Source: an uncultured Clostridia bacterium (GTDB taxonomy: Bacteria > Bacillota > Clostridia > TANB77 > CAG-508). From it: a stretch of DNA of 64,000 nucleotides. Positions 28,432 to 36,603 of the stretch are shown here, piece by piece. The stretch is taken from assembly GCA_934120315.1 (NCBI GenBank), contig CAKOTX010000004.1, positions 1 through 64,000 on the forward strand, written 5' to 3'. The notes below the pieces were generated by a model, which saw only the letters and a program-made list of their open reading frames with translations, was not told the origin of the DNA and ran no database searches. Positions within the stretch are counted from its first letter, which is position 1, and each line of letters begins with the position of its first letter. Made by a program: the position numbers and the translations under genes.

Positions 28432-29280
28432 TCAATTTGGGGTCGGTGTTTTTTTTGACACTTTTGTCGATTTGGTGACAATTTGGTGTCGGTGTTTTTC
28501 TTGACAAGCTTCTTTAATTCTACGCCTGTTAACCCTTGTTACTCTAGCGAGTTGGGTAACATTGGTCCCACTAATATTTTTGATTTTTTCAATATTTTCT
28601 ACTAATTTTTTATCATTTAATTTATTGAAATAAGCCCCTATTTTTGTAACTTTTTTTATGTCTAATTTTTGCACAATAATCTCAGCTAACTCATCATCAG
28701 TTAACCTATTTATAATTTCATAATCTGCATAATCATCTAAATCTTTTGAAGGTGTTTTTTTAAGAGTATAATTTATAAATTCATCTAAATTATTATTATA
28801 ATAATGTAACAAAACTTTTTTATCTATAATATTTCTTTTTCCTTGACCTAAATATTCTTGATAACTACTCCACTTGTAGTTCTGAGTTAATTCAATTCCA
28901 GCTTTTTCTGGATTTCTGTGGACATATCTGCATACCTCTAAAAAGTATTCCAGATCTTCTACTTTTTTACTTCTAAATCTATCACGAAATAATGTACCTA
29001 TTCTCATGTATTTTTTATTAAAATATCTTACATATCGTATTTGTAAGCTTTGCATTGCTTTTGATAATATTGGATTCTCACACCTCATAACTATATGCAC
29101 ATGATTCCCCATAAGGCAATATGAATGTACTGTGAATCCATATTCTTTTTTAGTTTCCAGGAGCTGTTTTAAAAATATCCTCCTGTCTTGTTCATCATAA
29201 AATATTGTTTGATCGTCAATTCCTTTTAATATGTTGTGATATGTTTTGGAATTGCTAAATGTTCGCATTTCTCTCGGCAT
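28432..29280 (-). CDS. REP-associated tyrosine transposase (RAYT, Y1/HUH, IS200-like)
   Basis: 282 residues; ATG with RBS AAAGGAG. The Y1 transposase domain spans about 1-130. The metal-binding HUH pair is H60-V61-H62 in GNHVHIVM, and the family motif RYVHRNPEKAG follows at 118-128 with Y119 the likely nucleophile. A C-terminal region contains a helix-turn-helix-like stretch (GTNVTQLARVTRVNRRRI). Enzymes of this family act on single-stranded REP hairpins. REP-like units lie on both sides (28433-28506 and 29519-29578), and the last 20-odd codons (ending KKTPTPN) are themselves made of REP sequence, so the element supplies the stop codon. It has a strong promoter and a leader of about 190 bases. 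It is probably a domesticated single-copy RAYT that maintains or spreads the repeats across this region. Confidence 0.88.
   Translation of the reverse strand: MPREMRTFSNSKTYHNILKGIDDQTIFYDEQDRRIFLKQLLETKKEYGFTVHSYCLMGNHVHIVMRCENPILSKAMQSLQIRYVRYFNKKYMRIGTLFRDRFRSKKVEDLEYFLEVCRYVHRNPEKAGIELTQNYKWSSYQEYLGQGKRNIIDKKVLLHYYNNNLDEFINYTLKKTPSKDLDDYADYEIINRLTDDELAEIIVQKLDIKKVTKIGAYFNKLNDKKLVENIEKIKNISGTNVTQLARVTRVNRRRIKEACQEKHRHQIVTKSTKVSKKTPTPN
28433..28506 (+). repeat. REP-like locus: two direct units at the 3' end of the RAYT gene
   Basis: Units at 28433-28460 (core GGGGTCGG) and 28479-28506 (core GGTGTCGG), each reading CAATTTGG...TTTTT..TTGACA, in direct orientation 46 bases apart. They overlap the coding end of the RAYT. 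Confidence 0.8.
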
Positions 29281-29477
29281 TTGTTCTCCTTTCTTTTTTT
29301 CGATTTAATTTTGAGTTTTGATTTTTAATTCTTAATTTTATTTTTTGACTTATAATTTTTGTAATAATTTTTGCTATTTTTTTAATTTTTTTGCTATATT
29401 TTTTGTACTAAATTAGGCCAGAATAATATAAAAAATACGAAATAATTATTTAGAAAAAATGAATGAATATGTCAGTT

Positions 29478-29506
29478 ATTATAGCACATTGAGATTGTTT
29501 AGTCAA
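29478..29506 (-). promoter_or_regulatory. Promoter of the RAYT gene
   Basis: Minus strand TTGACT (29506-29501), 17-base spacer, TATAAT (29483-29478). The 190-base leader to the ATG at 29280 is very AT-rich with no further gene. Confidence 0.65.
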
Positions 29507-29518
29507 GAGAAAAAATGG

Positions 29519-29578
29519 CAATTTGGTGTCGGTGTTTTTTTTGACACCCCTGTCAAGAAAAACACCGACACCAAATTG
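29519..29578. repeat. REP-like palindromic pair (core GGTGTCGG)
   Basis: A unit and its inverted copy (29519-29546, 29551-29578) with a 4-base CCCC loop and one mismatch in 28 bp. It lies 20 bases past the yunB stop and just upstream of the RAYT promoter. Confidence 0.85.
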
Positions 29579-29597
29579 TCACCAAATTGTCAAGTTG

Positions 29598-30281
29598 TTA
29601 TTTTATCACATTCAAAACTTCATCCTGTCCCACGCCATCAAAATTATAATAAGTATCAGGAATATTCCCAACAATAACATGTTCAGCAAGAACCACCTGA
29701 TTAACCACATTCTCTTTATAAATCTTTAAAGGAGTAGCCACCTTCATATCACAACTAAAATTCACCCACACCCTGTGCAAAGTCTGATTAATGCCTTGAG
29801 CAACAAACTCGCTCTTAATTTCAGTATCTAATGTACCCAACATCGAAAAACTTATTGGAATACTAGGTCCATACTCTGCAAGCCAATATGAGCCAGTCAA
29901 ACTACCAATAGGAATATAAATTTTATTCTTCTCCATCTTTTCAAATTCATTTTGAATGCTTTCAGTCAAATCAGAAATCATATTATTAATAGGAAGAACA
30001 TTTGCCCTTATCACTGTCACATTTCCTGTCTCATCCCTTTCAACAGTATATAACTCTTCGTATTTATACTTTTCCATAACGACTGTCGACTGCTGATTCG
30101 TTATAATCGTCGCTTTAGCCTTCAACTTTTCTTGGCACAAAGCTTCAAACATCGGATCTATCCTTTTAAAAGCCGCCCTCAAAGCCACAAAAACAATTAT
30201 TATTACAGCAATCACAACAATACTTTTTCTCAATTTATAGATTTTATATTTATTATAATTAGAAGGAATTTTGCTCTTCAT
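29598..30281 (-). CDS. yunB: Sporulation protein YunB
   Basis: 227 residues from the preferred ATG at 30281 (GGCGGAG, 5-base spacer); a longer frame from a GTG at 30368 exists but has a poorer RBS. After a basic start a single membrane helix (SIVVIAVIIIVFVALRAAF) anchors the protein, followed by the YunB domain with ALCQEKLKAKATIITN, PIGSLTGSYWLAEYGPSIP and the TLHRVWVN strand. YunB is a mother-cell (SigE) protein needed for proper spore formation in Bacillus; exact role unknown. It lies directly downstream of the SipL-like gene, with which it probably shares a transcript. Confidence 0.8.
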   Translation of the reverse strand: MKSKIPSNYNKYKIYKLRKSIVVIAVIIIVFVALRAAFKRIDPMFEALCQEKLKAKATIITNQQSTVVMEKYKYEELYTVERDETGNVTVIRANVLPINNMISDLTESIQNEFEKMEKNKIYIPIGSLTGSYWLAEYGPSIPISFSMLGTLDTEIKSEFVAQGINQTLHRVWVNFSCDMKVATPLKIYKENVVNQVVLAEHVIVGNIPDTYYNFDGVGQDEVLNVIK

Positions 30282-30375
30282 GTATTCTCCGCCACGTTTA
30301 CCACAAAAATTGCCCAACACAAATCTCTTTCTTGAATAAATCTTATCAATTTTATCCATTCGCACCACTCAAATT

Positions 30376-31956
30376 TTATGCCAGAACAATTGGCTCTTTC
30401 GCTCTTTTAAGCACAAACTTAGGAATATAGATTTTTTCTCCGGCATTTAATTTATTTGGATTTTCCATCCCATTTACTCTAGCAATATCGTCAACCGTGC
30501 TTCCGAACCTTCTCGCAATTTTCCACAAAGTATCCCCTGCTTTAACCACATAAATAACCACGCTGTAGTCTTCCATGTCATCATCTTCTTCCATAGAAAT
30601 GTTTGAAATTACAGGGATTGTTGAATTTCTATATGCACTAACCTCAAAACTCAAATCAATATTTACACTGACTGTTCCAGCTTGATTTTCAAAACTTTGT
30701 GAATCAATATCTATATTTGTATCAACTTTGCAATCATCTAGGCCTTCAATCCCATCTACTGTTTGTTCAAAAGGAACCACTGCCTTTTTAGAATTGATTG
30801 TGCTCGTATCTGCCTCCATAAAAATAAAGTTAAGTTCAACCTCTCCCTCAAATTTGATTTTGCCATTCATCTTATTTTGCTTCTCGATAGTTGGATTTAC
30901 CTCAACATCGATAATCTTACTCTGTTCTACATTTTGCAATTCTGGTACATTGACCTTTTCTCTGATGCTACAAGTACTTTTTCTGCACTGTTTGTTAGAA
31001 ATCGTATTAACCATCGTCTGATCAAAATCCATCTTCTCGCCTGGGCAGTACATATCTTGAATGCTCTTAATCTCTTTTTCTTCATACACGATGCAAGAAA
31101 TTTCAACTTCCATCTCAATATATACAGTGTGTTCCTCCACTGAATTAGGCTTAATAATGATATTTTTTATCAAATAAGAAGGTTCGCAAATATTATCTTC
31201 CTTTATATTAGGCATATCTATGAACCCTACAAGTGGCAAACGATTTCGAGTAGTACAAATTCTGCCATCTTCAGTTAGATAAATCAATTTAACTTCAACC
31301 TCTGATTTTGCCAAGATTTTATTGTAGCTAATTTTGATATCCTTATCAACCAAGCACACTTGCTCGCCCAAAATCTCTGCAAGATTATCTGTAGTCGGAA
31401 TCGAAATATTTTCTTTAATAGATGACTTTGTCATCCCATCACCCAGCAACGAATTTACCCTCATAGTTTTACTAAGCACTTGAATATTACTATCATTCAT
31501 GTCTGTTATAATGTCAATTGGATCTTTAGAATATACTTTAACAGACACCTCAACAGAAGCTTTTATAGTAATCTTTCTTCCATTCAAAATCTTACACTCA
31601 ATAAGTTTTATAGTAGGTATCAAATCAGCATTCATCCCCTCCTGCAAATCAGGAACACTTATTGTCTCAGAAAAATCCAATCCTGTATTCAATCCTCTAA
31701 TATTATCATTCATATTCTCTCTTGAGCTAGTATCAGCAAGATACATTATATATGTAAGAACATTTCCATCAATTCTTATTTTTCCATCCATCATCTCTTT
31801 TTTATATATGCATATGGTTCCACTCGTATTTACAGTACTTAATATATCAGGCTTTGAATCTGGCACTATCATGTCACCTTGTATGCTTATCATTTCTTTC
31901 TTTTCACAGATAACTTTTTTAACTTTTAAAGTCTCTTTTGTCATATTTATTTCCAT
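30376..31956 (-). CDS. sipL: SipL-like spore protein: SPOCS/DUF3794 domains with C-terminal LysM
   Basis: 526 residues; ATG with RBS GGAGG. Two or three DUF3794 (SPOCS) repeats cover about 1-450, seen in the recurrent 'ILxTxxxxx' and 'V.....I.G.....ImY' patterns. A single LysM domain closes the protein (VVKAGDTLWKIARRFGSTV...LNAGEKIYIP, about 470-515). This order is that of clostridial SipL, which binds SpoIVA and ties the coat to the forespore membrane. No signal peptide, consistent with a mother-cell cytoplasmic protein. Neighbours yunB and spoVG support a sporulation role. The alternative is a generic DUF3794/LysM paralogue. Confidence 0.75.
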   Translation of the reverse strand: MEINMTKETLKVKKVICEKKEMISIQGDMIVPDSKPDILSTVNTSGTICIYKKEMMDGKIRIDGNVLTYIMYLADTSSRENMNDNIRGLNTGLDFSETISVPDLQEGMNADLIPTIKLIECKILNGRKITIKASVEVSVKVYSKDPIDIITDMNDSNIQVLSKTMRVNSLLGDGMTKSSIKENISIPTTDNLAEILGEQVCLVDKDIKISYNKILAKSEVEVKLIYLTEDGRICTTRNRLPLVGFIDMPNIKEDNICEPSYLIKNIIIKPNSVEEHTVYIEMEVEISCIVYEEKEIKSIQDMYCPGEKMDFDQTMVNTISNKQCRKSTCSIREKVNVPELQNVEQSKIIDVEVNPTIEKQNKMNGKIKFEGEVELNFIFMEADTSTINSKKAVVPFEQTVDGIEGLDDCKVDTNIDIDSQSFENQAGTVSVNIDLSFEVSAYRNSTIPVISNISMEEDDDMEDYSVVIYVVKAGDTLWKIARRFGSTVDDIARVNGMENPNKLNAGEKIYIPKFVLKRAKEPIVLA

Positions 31957-32029
31957 GAAAATAACCTCCTCTACTTCTTTTTTTATTAATGTATATGCAG
32001 GCTATTAGCGGGTTATGACAATTTTTTGT

Positions 32030-32127
32030 CAATTTGGTGTCGGTGTTTTTTTTGACACCCCTGTCAATTTGGTGTCGGTGTTTTTCTTGACAGCCCTGTC
32101 AATTTGGTGTCGGTGTTTTTCTTGACA
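32030..32127 (+). repeat. REP-like tandem array, three units, 35-bp period
   Basis: Three direct copies (32030-32057, 32065-32092, 32100-32127), all with core GGTGTCGG, lying between spoVG and the SipL-like gene. Each copy is bracketed by TGTCAA and TTGACA. Confidence 0.85.
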
Positions 32128-32179
32128 AAACCGCAAAAAAATCCGGTACTCAAATGAGCACCGGTAAAAATCTAATTTA

Positions 32180-32452
32180 TTATTCTGCTGATTCTTCTGT
32201 TTCAGGAGCGTCATAAGCTTCTAAGATAGCTTTTTGAATCTTCTCTCTTGTTTCAGCATTGATTGGATGAGCTATGTCTTTGAATTCTCCGTTTGGAGTT
32301 TTTCTGCTTGGCATAGCAATGAATAATCCATTTTGACTTTCGATAACTTTGATATCATGGATAACAAATTCATTATCGAATGTTACAGAAGCAACAGCTT
32401 TCATTCTGTTCTCTGAATTTACTTTTCTTAAACGTACGTCTGTTATTTGCAT
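32180..32452 (-). CDS. spoVG: SpoVG, RNA/DNA-binding septation and sporulation regulator
   Basis: 90 residues from the ATG at 32452, chosen because GGAGGT sits eight bases upstream; a GTG at 32467 would put that RBS inside the gene. MQITDVRLRKVNSENRMKAV, HDIKVIESQNGLFIAMPS and FKDIAHPIN are the conserved SpoVG blocks, and the length is normal. In Firmicutes SpoVG is a site-specific nucleic-acid-binding regulator, made early in sporulation under SigH in Bacillus. No clear SigH promoter could be picked out here. Confidence 0.95.
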   Translation of the reverse strand: MQITDVRLRKVNSENRMKAVASVTFDNEFVIHDIKVIESQNGLFIAMPSRKTPNGEFKDIAHPINAETREKIQKAILEAYDAPETEESAE

Positions 32453-32659
32453 TGTGTGCACCTCCACTGTTTTTTAATATTTGTACATATGTATTAGTAA
32501 TAATCTTTATGTACTAATATATTATTCTCCAACATTTTATTTTTCCCCTCTTTTTTTTACAATTTTTTTATTTTTTTTAATTAACCTTTTGCCAAATTAT
32601 AAAATCAATTATAGAATAAGTAAAAAATTTATTTTATAAAATATTTTGTGGCAAAAATA

Positions 32660-32688
32660 TTGAAATTTGCATTATATAAGTATATAAT
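32660..32688 (+). promoter_or_regulatory. Promoter of murC
   Basis: TTGAAA (32660-32665), 17-base spacer, TATAAT (32683-32688), 27 bases before the start codon. Confidence 0.75.
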
Positions 32689-32715
32689 AGAAAAACAAAA
32701 TAAGGAGTGTTTATA

Positions 32716-34095
32716 ATGCCAAATATTGATAATATAAAAAAATACAAAAAAGTACATATGATTGGGATTGGCGGTGTCAGCATGAGTGGCATCGCTGAAA
32801 TCCTTGTTAATTGGGGATTTAAGGTTTCTGGTAGTGACAGAGTTGACTCTGAACTTTTACATACATTGACTAAAGCTGGCGTTCAAACTTTTGTTGGACA
32901 CAAAGCCGAAAATGTAAATGGAGCTGACTGCGTTGTCTTCACTGCTGCTATCAGCAAAGACAATCCTGAATTAATTCATGCCAAAGAGCTTGGAATTCCT
33001 GTTATTGAAAGGTCAGATTTCCTTGGTGAACTTACTAGATGCTACAAAAACACTATTGCAATTTCAGGTACTCACGGAAAAACCACAACAACTTCTCTTG
33101 TTTCACTATGTTTCATTGAAGCTATGCGTGACCCTAGCATTCAAGTTGGAGCAATAATTAAGGAGCTTGATGGAAATTACAGAGTCGGAAACAGCGAAAA
33201 CTTCATAATCGAGGCTTGTGAATATGTTGAAAGCTTTTTAAAATTCAGTCCTAGGTCAGAAATAATTTTAAATATTGATAACGACCATTTAGACTATTAC
33301 AAAAATCTTGAAAACATCAAAAAAGCATTTATTAAATATGTAAAATTGTTGCCTGAAGATGGTCATTTAATAATTAATGCAGATGATTCAAACTGCTTAG
33401 ATTTACCTGTATACTCTAAGGCTGCCGCAATTAAATATGGTATCGAAAATGATGATGTTGACTTCTTAGCAAAAAATATTGTGTTTAACGAAGATGGTTT
33501 TCCAGAATTCGATGTTTATAAATATGGTGAATTTTTCGGACATTTCAAGCTTTCTATCCCTGGAAGACACAATGTTTTAAATACTTTAGCATGTATAGCT
33601 CTTTGCGATGCATATGATATTTCTGCTGAAGTCATGAAAAAGGCAATCGAGACTTTTAGAGGTGCTGATAGAAGATTTGAATTTAAAGGAATGGTAAATG
33701 GTGCAAAAGTTTTTGATGATTATGGTCACCATCCTACTGAAGTTGCAGCTACTGCCAAAGCATTAAAAAATAAGAAATATAATGAATCTTGGGTTGTTTT
33801 CCAGCCTCATACTTATAGTAGAACTTTCAATTTATTAAATGATTTTGCTAATGCATTGCTTTCTTTTGATCATATTATCGTTACTGATATTTATGCCGCA
33901 AGAGAAACTAACACTTACAATATTTCTTCTAAAGATTTAGTTGATGCTATTGTAAAATTGGGAAAGAATGCTCAATACATCCCTGCTTTGGAAGATTGTG
34001 CAAAATATTTGAAAGAAAATGTTAAAGAAAATGATATCGTTTTAACTTTAGGCGCTGGTACTGTTACAAATATTGGTCCTATGATTGTTGAATAA
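32716..34095 (+). CDS. murC: UDP-N-acetylmuramate--L-alanine ligase
   Basis: 459 residues from the ATG at 32716 with AAGGAG seven bases upstream (an in-frame GTG at 32707 lies within the RBS). Adds L-alanine to UDP-MurNAc in the cytoplasm, the first peptide step of peptidoglycan precursor synthesis. Motifs: nucleotide-binding GIGGVSMSGIAEIL at the N-terminus, P-loop SGTHGKTTTTS, the central EACEY and NIDNDHLDYY, and DDYGHHPTEV in the C-terminal domain, all in the usual order. Single-gene transcript with its own promoter and terminator. Confidence 0.96.
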   Translation: MPNIDNIKKYKKVHMIGIGGVSMSGIAEILVNWGFKVSGSDRVDSELLHTLTKAGVQTFVGHKAENVNGADCVVFTAAISKDNPELIHAKELGIPVIERSDFLGELTRCYKNTIAISGTHGKTTTTSLVSLCFIEAMRDPSIQVGAIIKELDGNYRVGNSENFIIEACEYVESFLKFSPRSEIILNIDNDHLDYYKNLENIKKAFIKYVKLLPEDGHLIINADDSNCLDLPVYSKAAAIKYGIENDDVDFLAKNIVFNEDGFPEFDVYKYGEFFGHFKLSIPGRHNVLNTLACIALCDAYDISAEVMKKAIETFRGADRRFEFKGMVNGAKVFDDYGHHPTEVAATAKALKNKKYNESWVVFQPHTYSRTFNLLNDFANALLSFDHIIVTDIYAARETNTYNISSKDLVDAIVKLGKNAQYIPALEDCAKYLKENVKENDIVLTLGAGTVTNIGPMIVE

Positions 34096-34122
34096 TTGAA
34101 AATATATATTTTAATAATAAAA

Positions 34123-34156
34123 AGTCTAGAATTTTGAATAATTCTAGGCTTTTTTA
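34123..34156 (+). terminator. Terminator of murC
   Basis: Eleven-bp stem around CTAGAATT/AATTCTAG with a 6-base loop, followed by a run of T. Confidence 0.75.
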
Positions 34157-34302
34157 TACTGTTAGAAAAAAATAAAAAGAAAGTTTCTTTGAACTCTCCA
34201 AAATCATTTAGGCTCATGTCATACTACAAAAGTAGTTGAAGTTTAAGTTAAATACATAAAATTTCATCCAAAAGTTTTTTGCGAAAGTTTGTTTCTTTTA
34301 TA

Positions 34303-34331
34303 TTGATTTATTTTGAATTGTATGCTATACT
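34303..34331 (+). promoter_or_regulatory. Promoter of the putative toxin mRNA
   Basis: TTGATT (34303-34308), 17-base spacer, TATACT (34326-34331) with an extended -10 TGC. The predicted start, about 34338, lies at the beginning of the ATAGGAAATGAA repeat. Confidence 0.6.
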
Positions 34332-34417
34332 AGTTCACATAGGAAATGAACATAGTAGTAGATATGTGTTGCCACTGCACTCGATAACTTTTGTTATCAG
34401 AAAGTGAGGTGGTGTTT

Positions 34418-34531
34418 ATGAGTTTTATACTATTTTTAATAATAGCCTTAATGGCTTCTACAACAATAAACGTAGCCTTATTAACGATTTTATACATAAA
34501 ATATGTAAATTCAATTATAGATAAGGAATAA
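34418..34531 (+). CDS. Small hydrophobic peptide, putative type I toxin
   Basis: 37 codons, beginning MSFILFLIIAL and ending SIIDKE, with one continuous membrane helix and a short charged tail (YIKY...DKE). RBS AGGTGG lies six bases upstream; a small hairpin (GATAAC/GTTATC, 34383-34398) precedes it. Size, hydrophobicity and setting fit membrane toxins of type I toxin-antitoxin systems (Fst, TxpA and holin-like toxin types), but no specific family was recognised. The mRNA would begin with ATAGGAAATGAA and could pair through that sequence with its own 3' region (TTCATTTCCTAT, 34615-34626) if transcription reads that far. A divergent promoter makes a short antisense RNA over its 3' end. Confidence 0.65.
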   Translation: MSFILFLIIALMASTTINVALLTILYIKYVNSIIDKE

Positions 34532-34624
34532 AAATAACAACACATTCCACTATGCCAATATTGCGAATGTGTTGTTATACTTTTATGTAGTGGTAACCGC
34601 ATTCACTGCGGTTATTCATTTCCT
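34530..34624 (-). ncRNA. Putative antisense RNA (type I antitoxin)
   Basis: Predicted from a near-consensus minus-strand promoter (34631-34659) and a strong terminator hairpin at 34534-34578 followed on this strand by TTTTTATT. The RNA, about 90 nt, would start AGGAAATGAATAACC, contain a short hairpin (TAACCGCA/TGCGGTTA, 34594-34614), and be complementary to the toxin mRNA 3' end. Confidence 0.55.
34534..34578. terminator. Shared bidirectional terminator of the toxin and antisense RNAs
   Basis: Perfect 14-bp arms ATAACAACACATTC/GAATGTGTTGTTAT with a 17-base loop. The minus-strand side is followed by TTTTTATT; the plus-strand side by the weaker ACTTTTAT. Confidence 0.7.
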
Positions 34625-34630
34625 ATACTT

Positions 34631-34659
34631 ATTATACACAGATATTAAAAAAAAGTCAA
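34631..34659 (-). promoter_or_regulatory. Promoter of the antisense RNA
   Basis: Minus strand TTGACT (34659-34654), 17-base spacer, TATAAT (34636-34631). It faces the toxin gene. Confidence 0.65.
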
Positions 34660-34687
34660 ATAGTAAAAAAATTATCTGTTACATCAT

Positions 34688-34763
34688 TGGTGCCACTAAG
34701 CAGAATCGAACTGCTGGCCTACGGGTTACGAATCCGTCGCTCTACCAACTGAGCTATAGTGGC
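34688..34763 (-). tRNA. tRNA-Thr (anticodon CGU)
   Basis: 76 nt with encoded CCA. Acceptor GCCACTA/TAGTGGC, D-stem GCTC/GAGC, anticodon loop TTCGTAA (CGT at 34-36), T-arm AGCAG-TTCGATT-CTGCT. The pair closing the anticodon loop is A-C rather than Watson-Crick; everything else pairs. Confidence 0.93.
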
Positions 34764-34818
34764 ATAAGTTCAACAGAACATTTACATTATAGTATATGCT
34801 AAGCAAAAAATCAAGTGT

Positions 34819-34877
34819 CAATTTGGGGTCGGTGTTTTTTTTGACATTCCTGTCAAGAAAAACACCGACCCCAAATT
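34819..34877. repeat. REP-like palindromic pair (core GGGGTCGG)
   Basis: Inverted units at 34819-34846 and 34851-34877 with a 4-base loop, 16 bases past the stop of the cohesin-like gene and between it and the tRNA. Confidence 0.85.
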
Positions 34878-34892
34878 ATCACCAAGCCAACT

Positions 34893-36593
34893 TTAAAAAT
34901 GCTTTCCTTTTCTTCTGCCACTAGCATTAGCGTCATTTTTTTCAACGTCAATTTCTTTCATTTTTTCTTCTGTTTTAGCATCATTTTCAACATAATTTTT
35001 AGTTTTATTTTCTTCGTTTTCTCTATTATTTTCAGTTAATTCTTGATGTTCTGTAATAGCCTTATCTAATTCATCCGCACCTGGAAAACCACTGTTTTCA
35101 TCATTGTCTTTTCCATTTTCTAACTTTGATTCTTTAGATATTTTTACTTTCAATACCACTGCAATTATAATCAATAAAACTAAAACTGCTACAATTATTG
35201 ATTTGATAATCATCTCTTTTCCCCATGTTGATGGATTAAAAAAGTTTCTTTCTACTTTTGTTTCGCTAGCTACATTTTTATTAACAGTAATTTGATATGT
35301 TGCTGTTTGATTTGTTTTTTCATTTTTTACTATCACTGTTATTGTGTTTTCACCTTGTTGCAAATTTTCATTTCCAACAATTTCGATTTTTGCATCACTA
35401 TCTGTTGCAGTTGCCTTTATATCTAAGCTTGACAAATCTTCCCTTACGCCTACTGTATATGAATATACATCATTTTTAAAAACTGGACTGATTGTTTGTC
35501 CTACTATAGTCAAATCTGAAAGTCCAAACTTTGTATTATCCAAGCTTGTTGTTGCTACTTCTGAAGCTTTTCTTGTTATTGTTATTGTATATGTTTTCTT
35601 TGTTCCATCTTGTGCCACAACTTCTACTTTTACTTCATTTGCTCCTTCGTTTAATTCGATCTCCCCTGTTCCTGTTATTTGAGCTTTTGAATCTGTTGCT
35701 TCTGCGTATATTTCTACTGTTTTTATTTCGTTTGGAACTTCTGCACTGTATTCTGTTTGATCTTTCTTGAATCCTGAAAAGTCATATTCTTTTGGATTTA
35801 TTCCTAGATTTTTTAATGTTGCATCAGATGCATTTTGTGCTTCTTCCTCAGCTGTTCTTCTTTTTATATTTAATTTGTATGTTTCTGTATTTCCTGCCTC
35901 TGCTGTTACTACTACTTCTACGGTGTTAGAGCCTTCTTTTAATGATACTTTTCCTGTTCCAGATATTTTTGCCTTTGAATCTACTGCTTTAGCGTAAACC
36001 TCTACTTCTGATGTGCTGTTTGGAACCTCTACTGAATATTCTTTTTTATCTTTTCCAAATCCTTTAAAATCGTTTGGTTTTATTCCTAAGTTGCTTAACC
36101 TTGCCTCTGTTGATTTTGCAGCAGGCTCACTACTATTATTTCCACTGTTTCCATTATTAGAATTTGAATTATTATTTTCTGGAGCTTTAACTGTTATTGT
36201 AACACTTTTATCTGAATTGGGTACTGAAGATAGGTTTTCATCTCCCATCCCTTCAGCTGAAAATCTAATTGTATATTGAGTATCCTTTTCAACAGATGGA
36301 GCTTTAAATGTGAATGTAGCCAAATTAGTTGTTCCACCTTGAGCCAATGCATTAGAAATTGTTGTAGTTCCACTTCCTGTTCCTCCACTACTTCCAACAA
36401 ATTCTAATCCATTATAACTTTGTGCTTTAACACTATACGCTGAAAGTGAAATATCTGATGTTACATTTATTGAAAATTGTTCTCCTGAATTTACCTGTTT
36501 TGATTGTGCTGATATTGCTGCATTCGATTTTATATAATAACCAAATATTATTATAAAAAATACTGCAATGCCTATTTTTAATTTATTCTTCAT
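34893..36593 (-). CDS. Membrane-anchored cohesin-like protein with cadherin-like beta-sandwich repeats
   Basis: 566 residues; ATG with RBS AGGAG. A signal/anchor segment (about 5-25) is followed by a cohesin-like domain (about 28-135: VNSGEQFSINVTSD...YNGLEFVG...LATFTFKAP), an Asn/Ser-rich linker (about 138-165), and three cadherin-like beta-sandwich domains (about 165-440; each with 'L.NLGI.P..F.GF..D..EYSVEVPN' and 'KISGTGKVSLKEGSNTV.V.V.A..G...TY'). A C-terminal membrane helix (IIKSIIVAVLVLLIIIAVVL, about 468-488) and an acidic, lysine-rich tail of about 75 residues close it. It starts ten bases after the stop of the dockerin glucosaminidase, so one transcript is likely. Inferred role: cell-surface receptor that holds dockerin-tagged wall hydrolases. 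Confidence 0.75.
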   Translation of the reverse strand: MKNKLKIGIAVFFIIIFGYYIKSNAAISAQSKQVNSGEQFSINVTSDISLSAYSVKAQSYNGLEFVGSSGGTGSGTTTISNALAQGGTTNLATFTFKAPSVEKDTQYTIRFSAEGMGDENLSSVPNSDKSVTITVKAPENNNSNSNNGNSGNNSSEPAAKSTEARLSNLGIKPNDFKGFGKDKKEYSVEVPNSTSEVEVYAKAVDSKAKISGTGKVSLKEGSNTVEVVVTAEAGNTETYKLNIKRRTAEEEAQNASDATLKNLGINPKEYDFSGFKKDQTEYSAEVPNEIKTVEIYAEATDSKAQITGTGEIELNEGANEVKVEVVAQDGTKKTYTITITRKASEVATTSLDNTKFGLSDLTIVGQTISPVFKNDVYSYTVGVREDLSSLDIKATATDSDAKIEIVGNENLQQGENTITVIVKNEKTNQTATYQITVNKNVASETKVERNFFNPSTWGKEMIIKSIIVAVLVLLIIIAVVLKVKISKESKLENGKDNDENSGFPGADELDKAITEHQELTENNRENEENKTKNYVENDAKTEEKMKEIDVEKNDANASGRRKGKHF

Positions 36594-36603
36594 ATTTTAT
36601 CTC

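Noticed and set aside
32030..32127. Short repeats with regular 35-bp period, resembling a small CRISPR array
   Set aside because: The spacing between units is only 7 bases and similar in each copy, the units recur as inverted pairs elsewhere, and no cas gene is present. They are REP-like elements.
32029..32214. Small minus-strand reading frame ending SKKTPTPN
   Set aside because: It is translated REP sequence running into the 3' end of spoVG in another frame, with no RBS. A similar artefact lies at 39122-39385.
34330..34602. 90-residue minus-strand frame across the toxin locus
   Set aside because: It has no RBS, overlaps the proposed antisense RNA and terminator, and looks like a chance frame opposite the small peptide gene.
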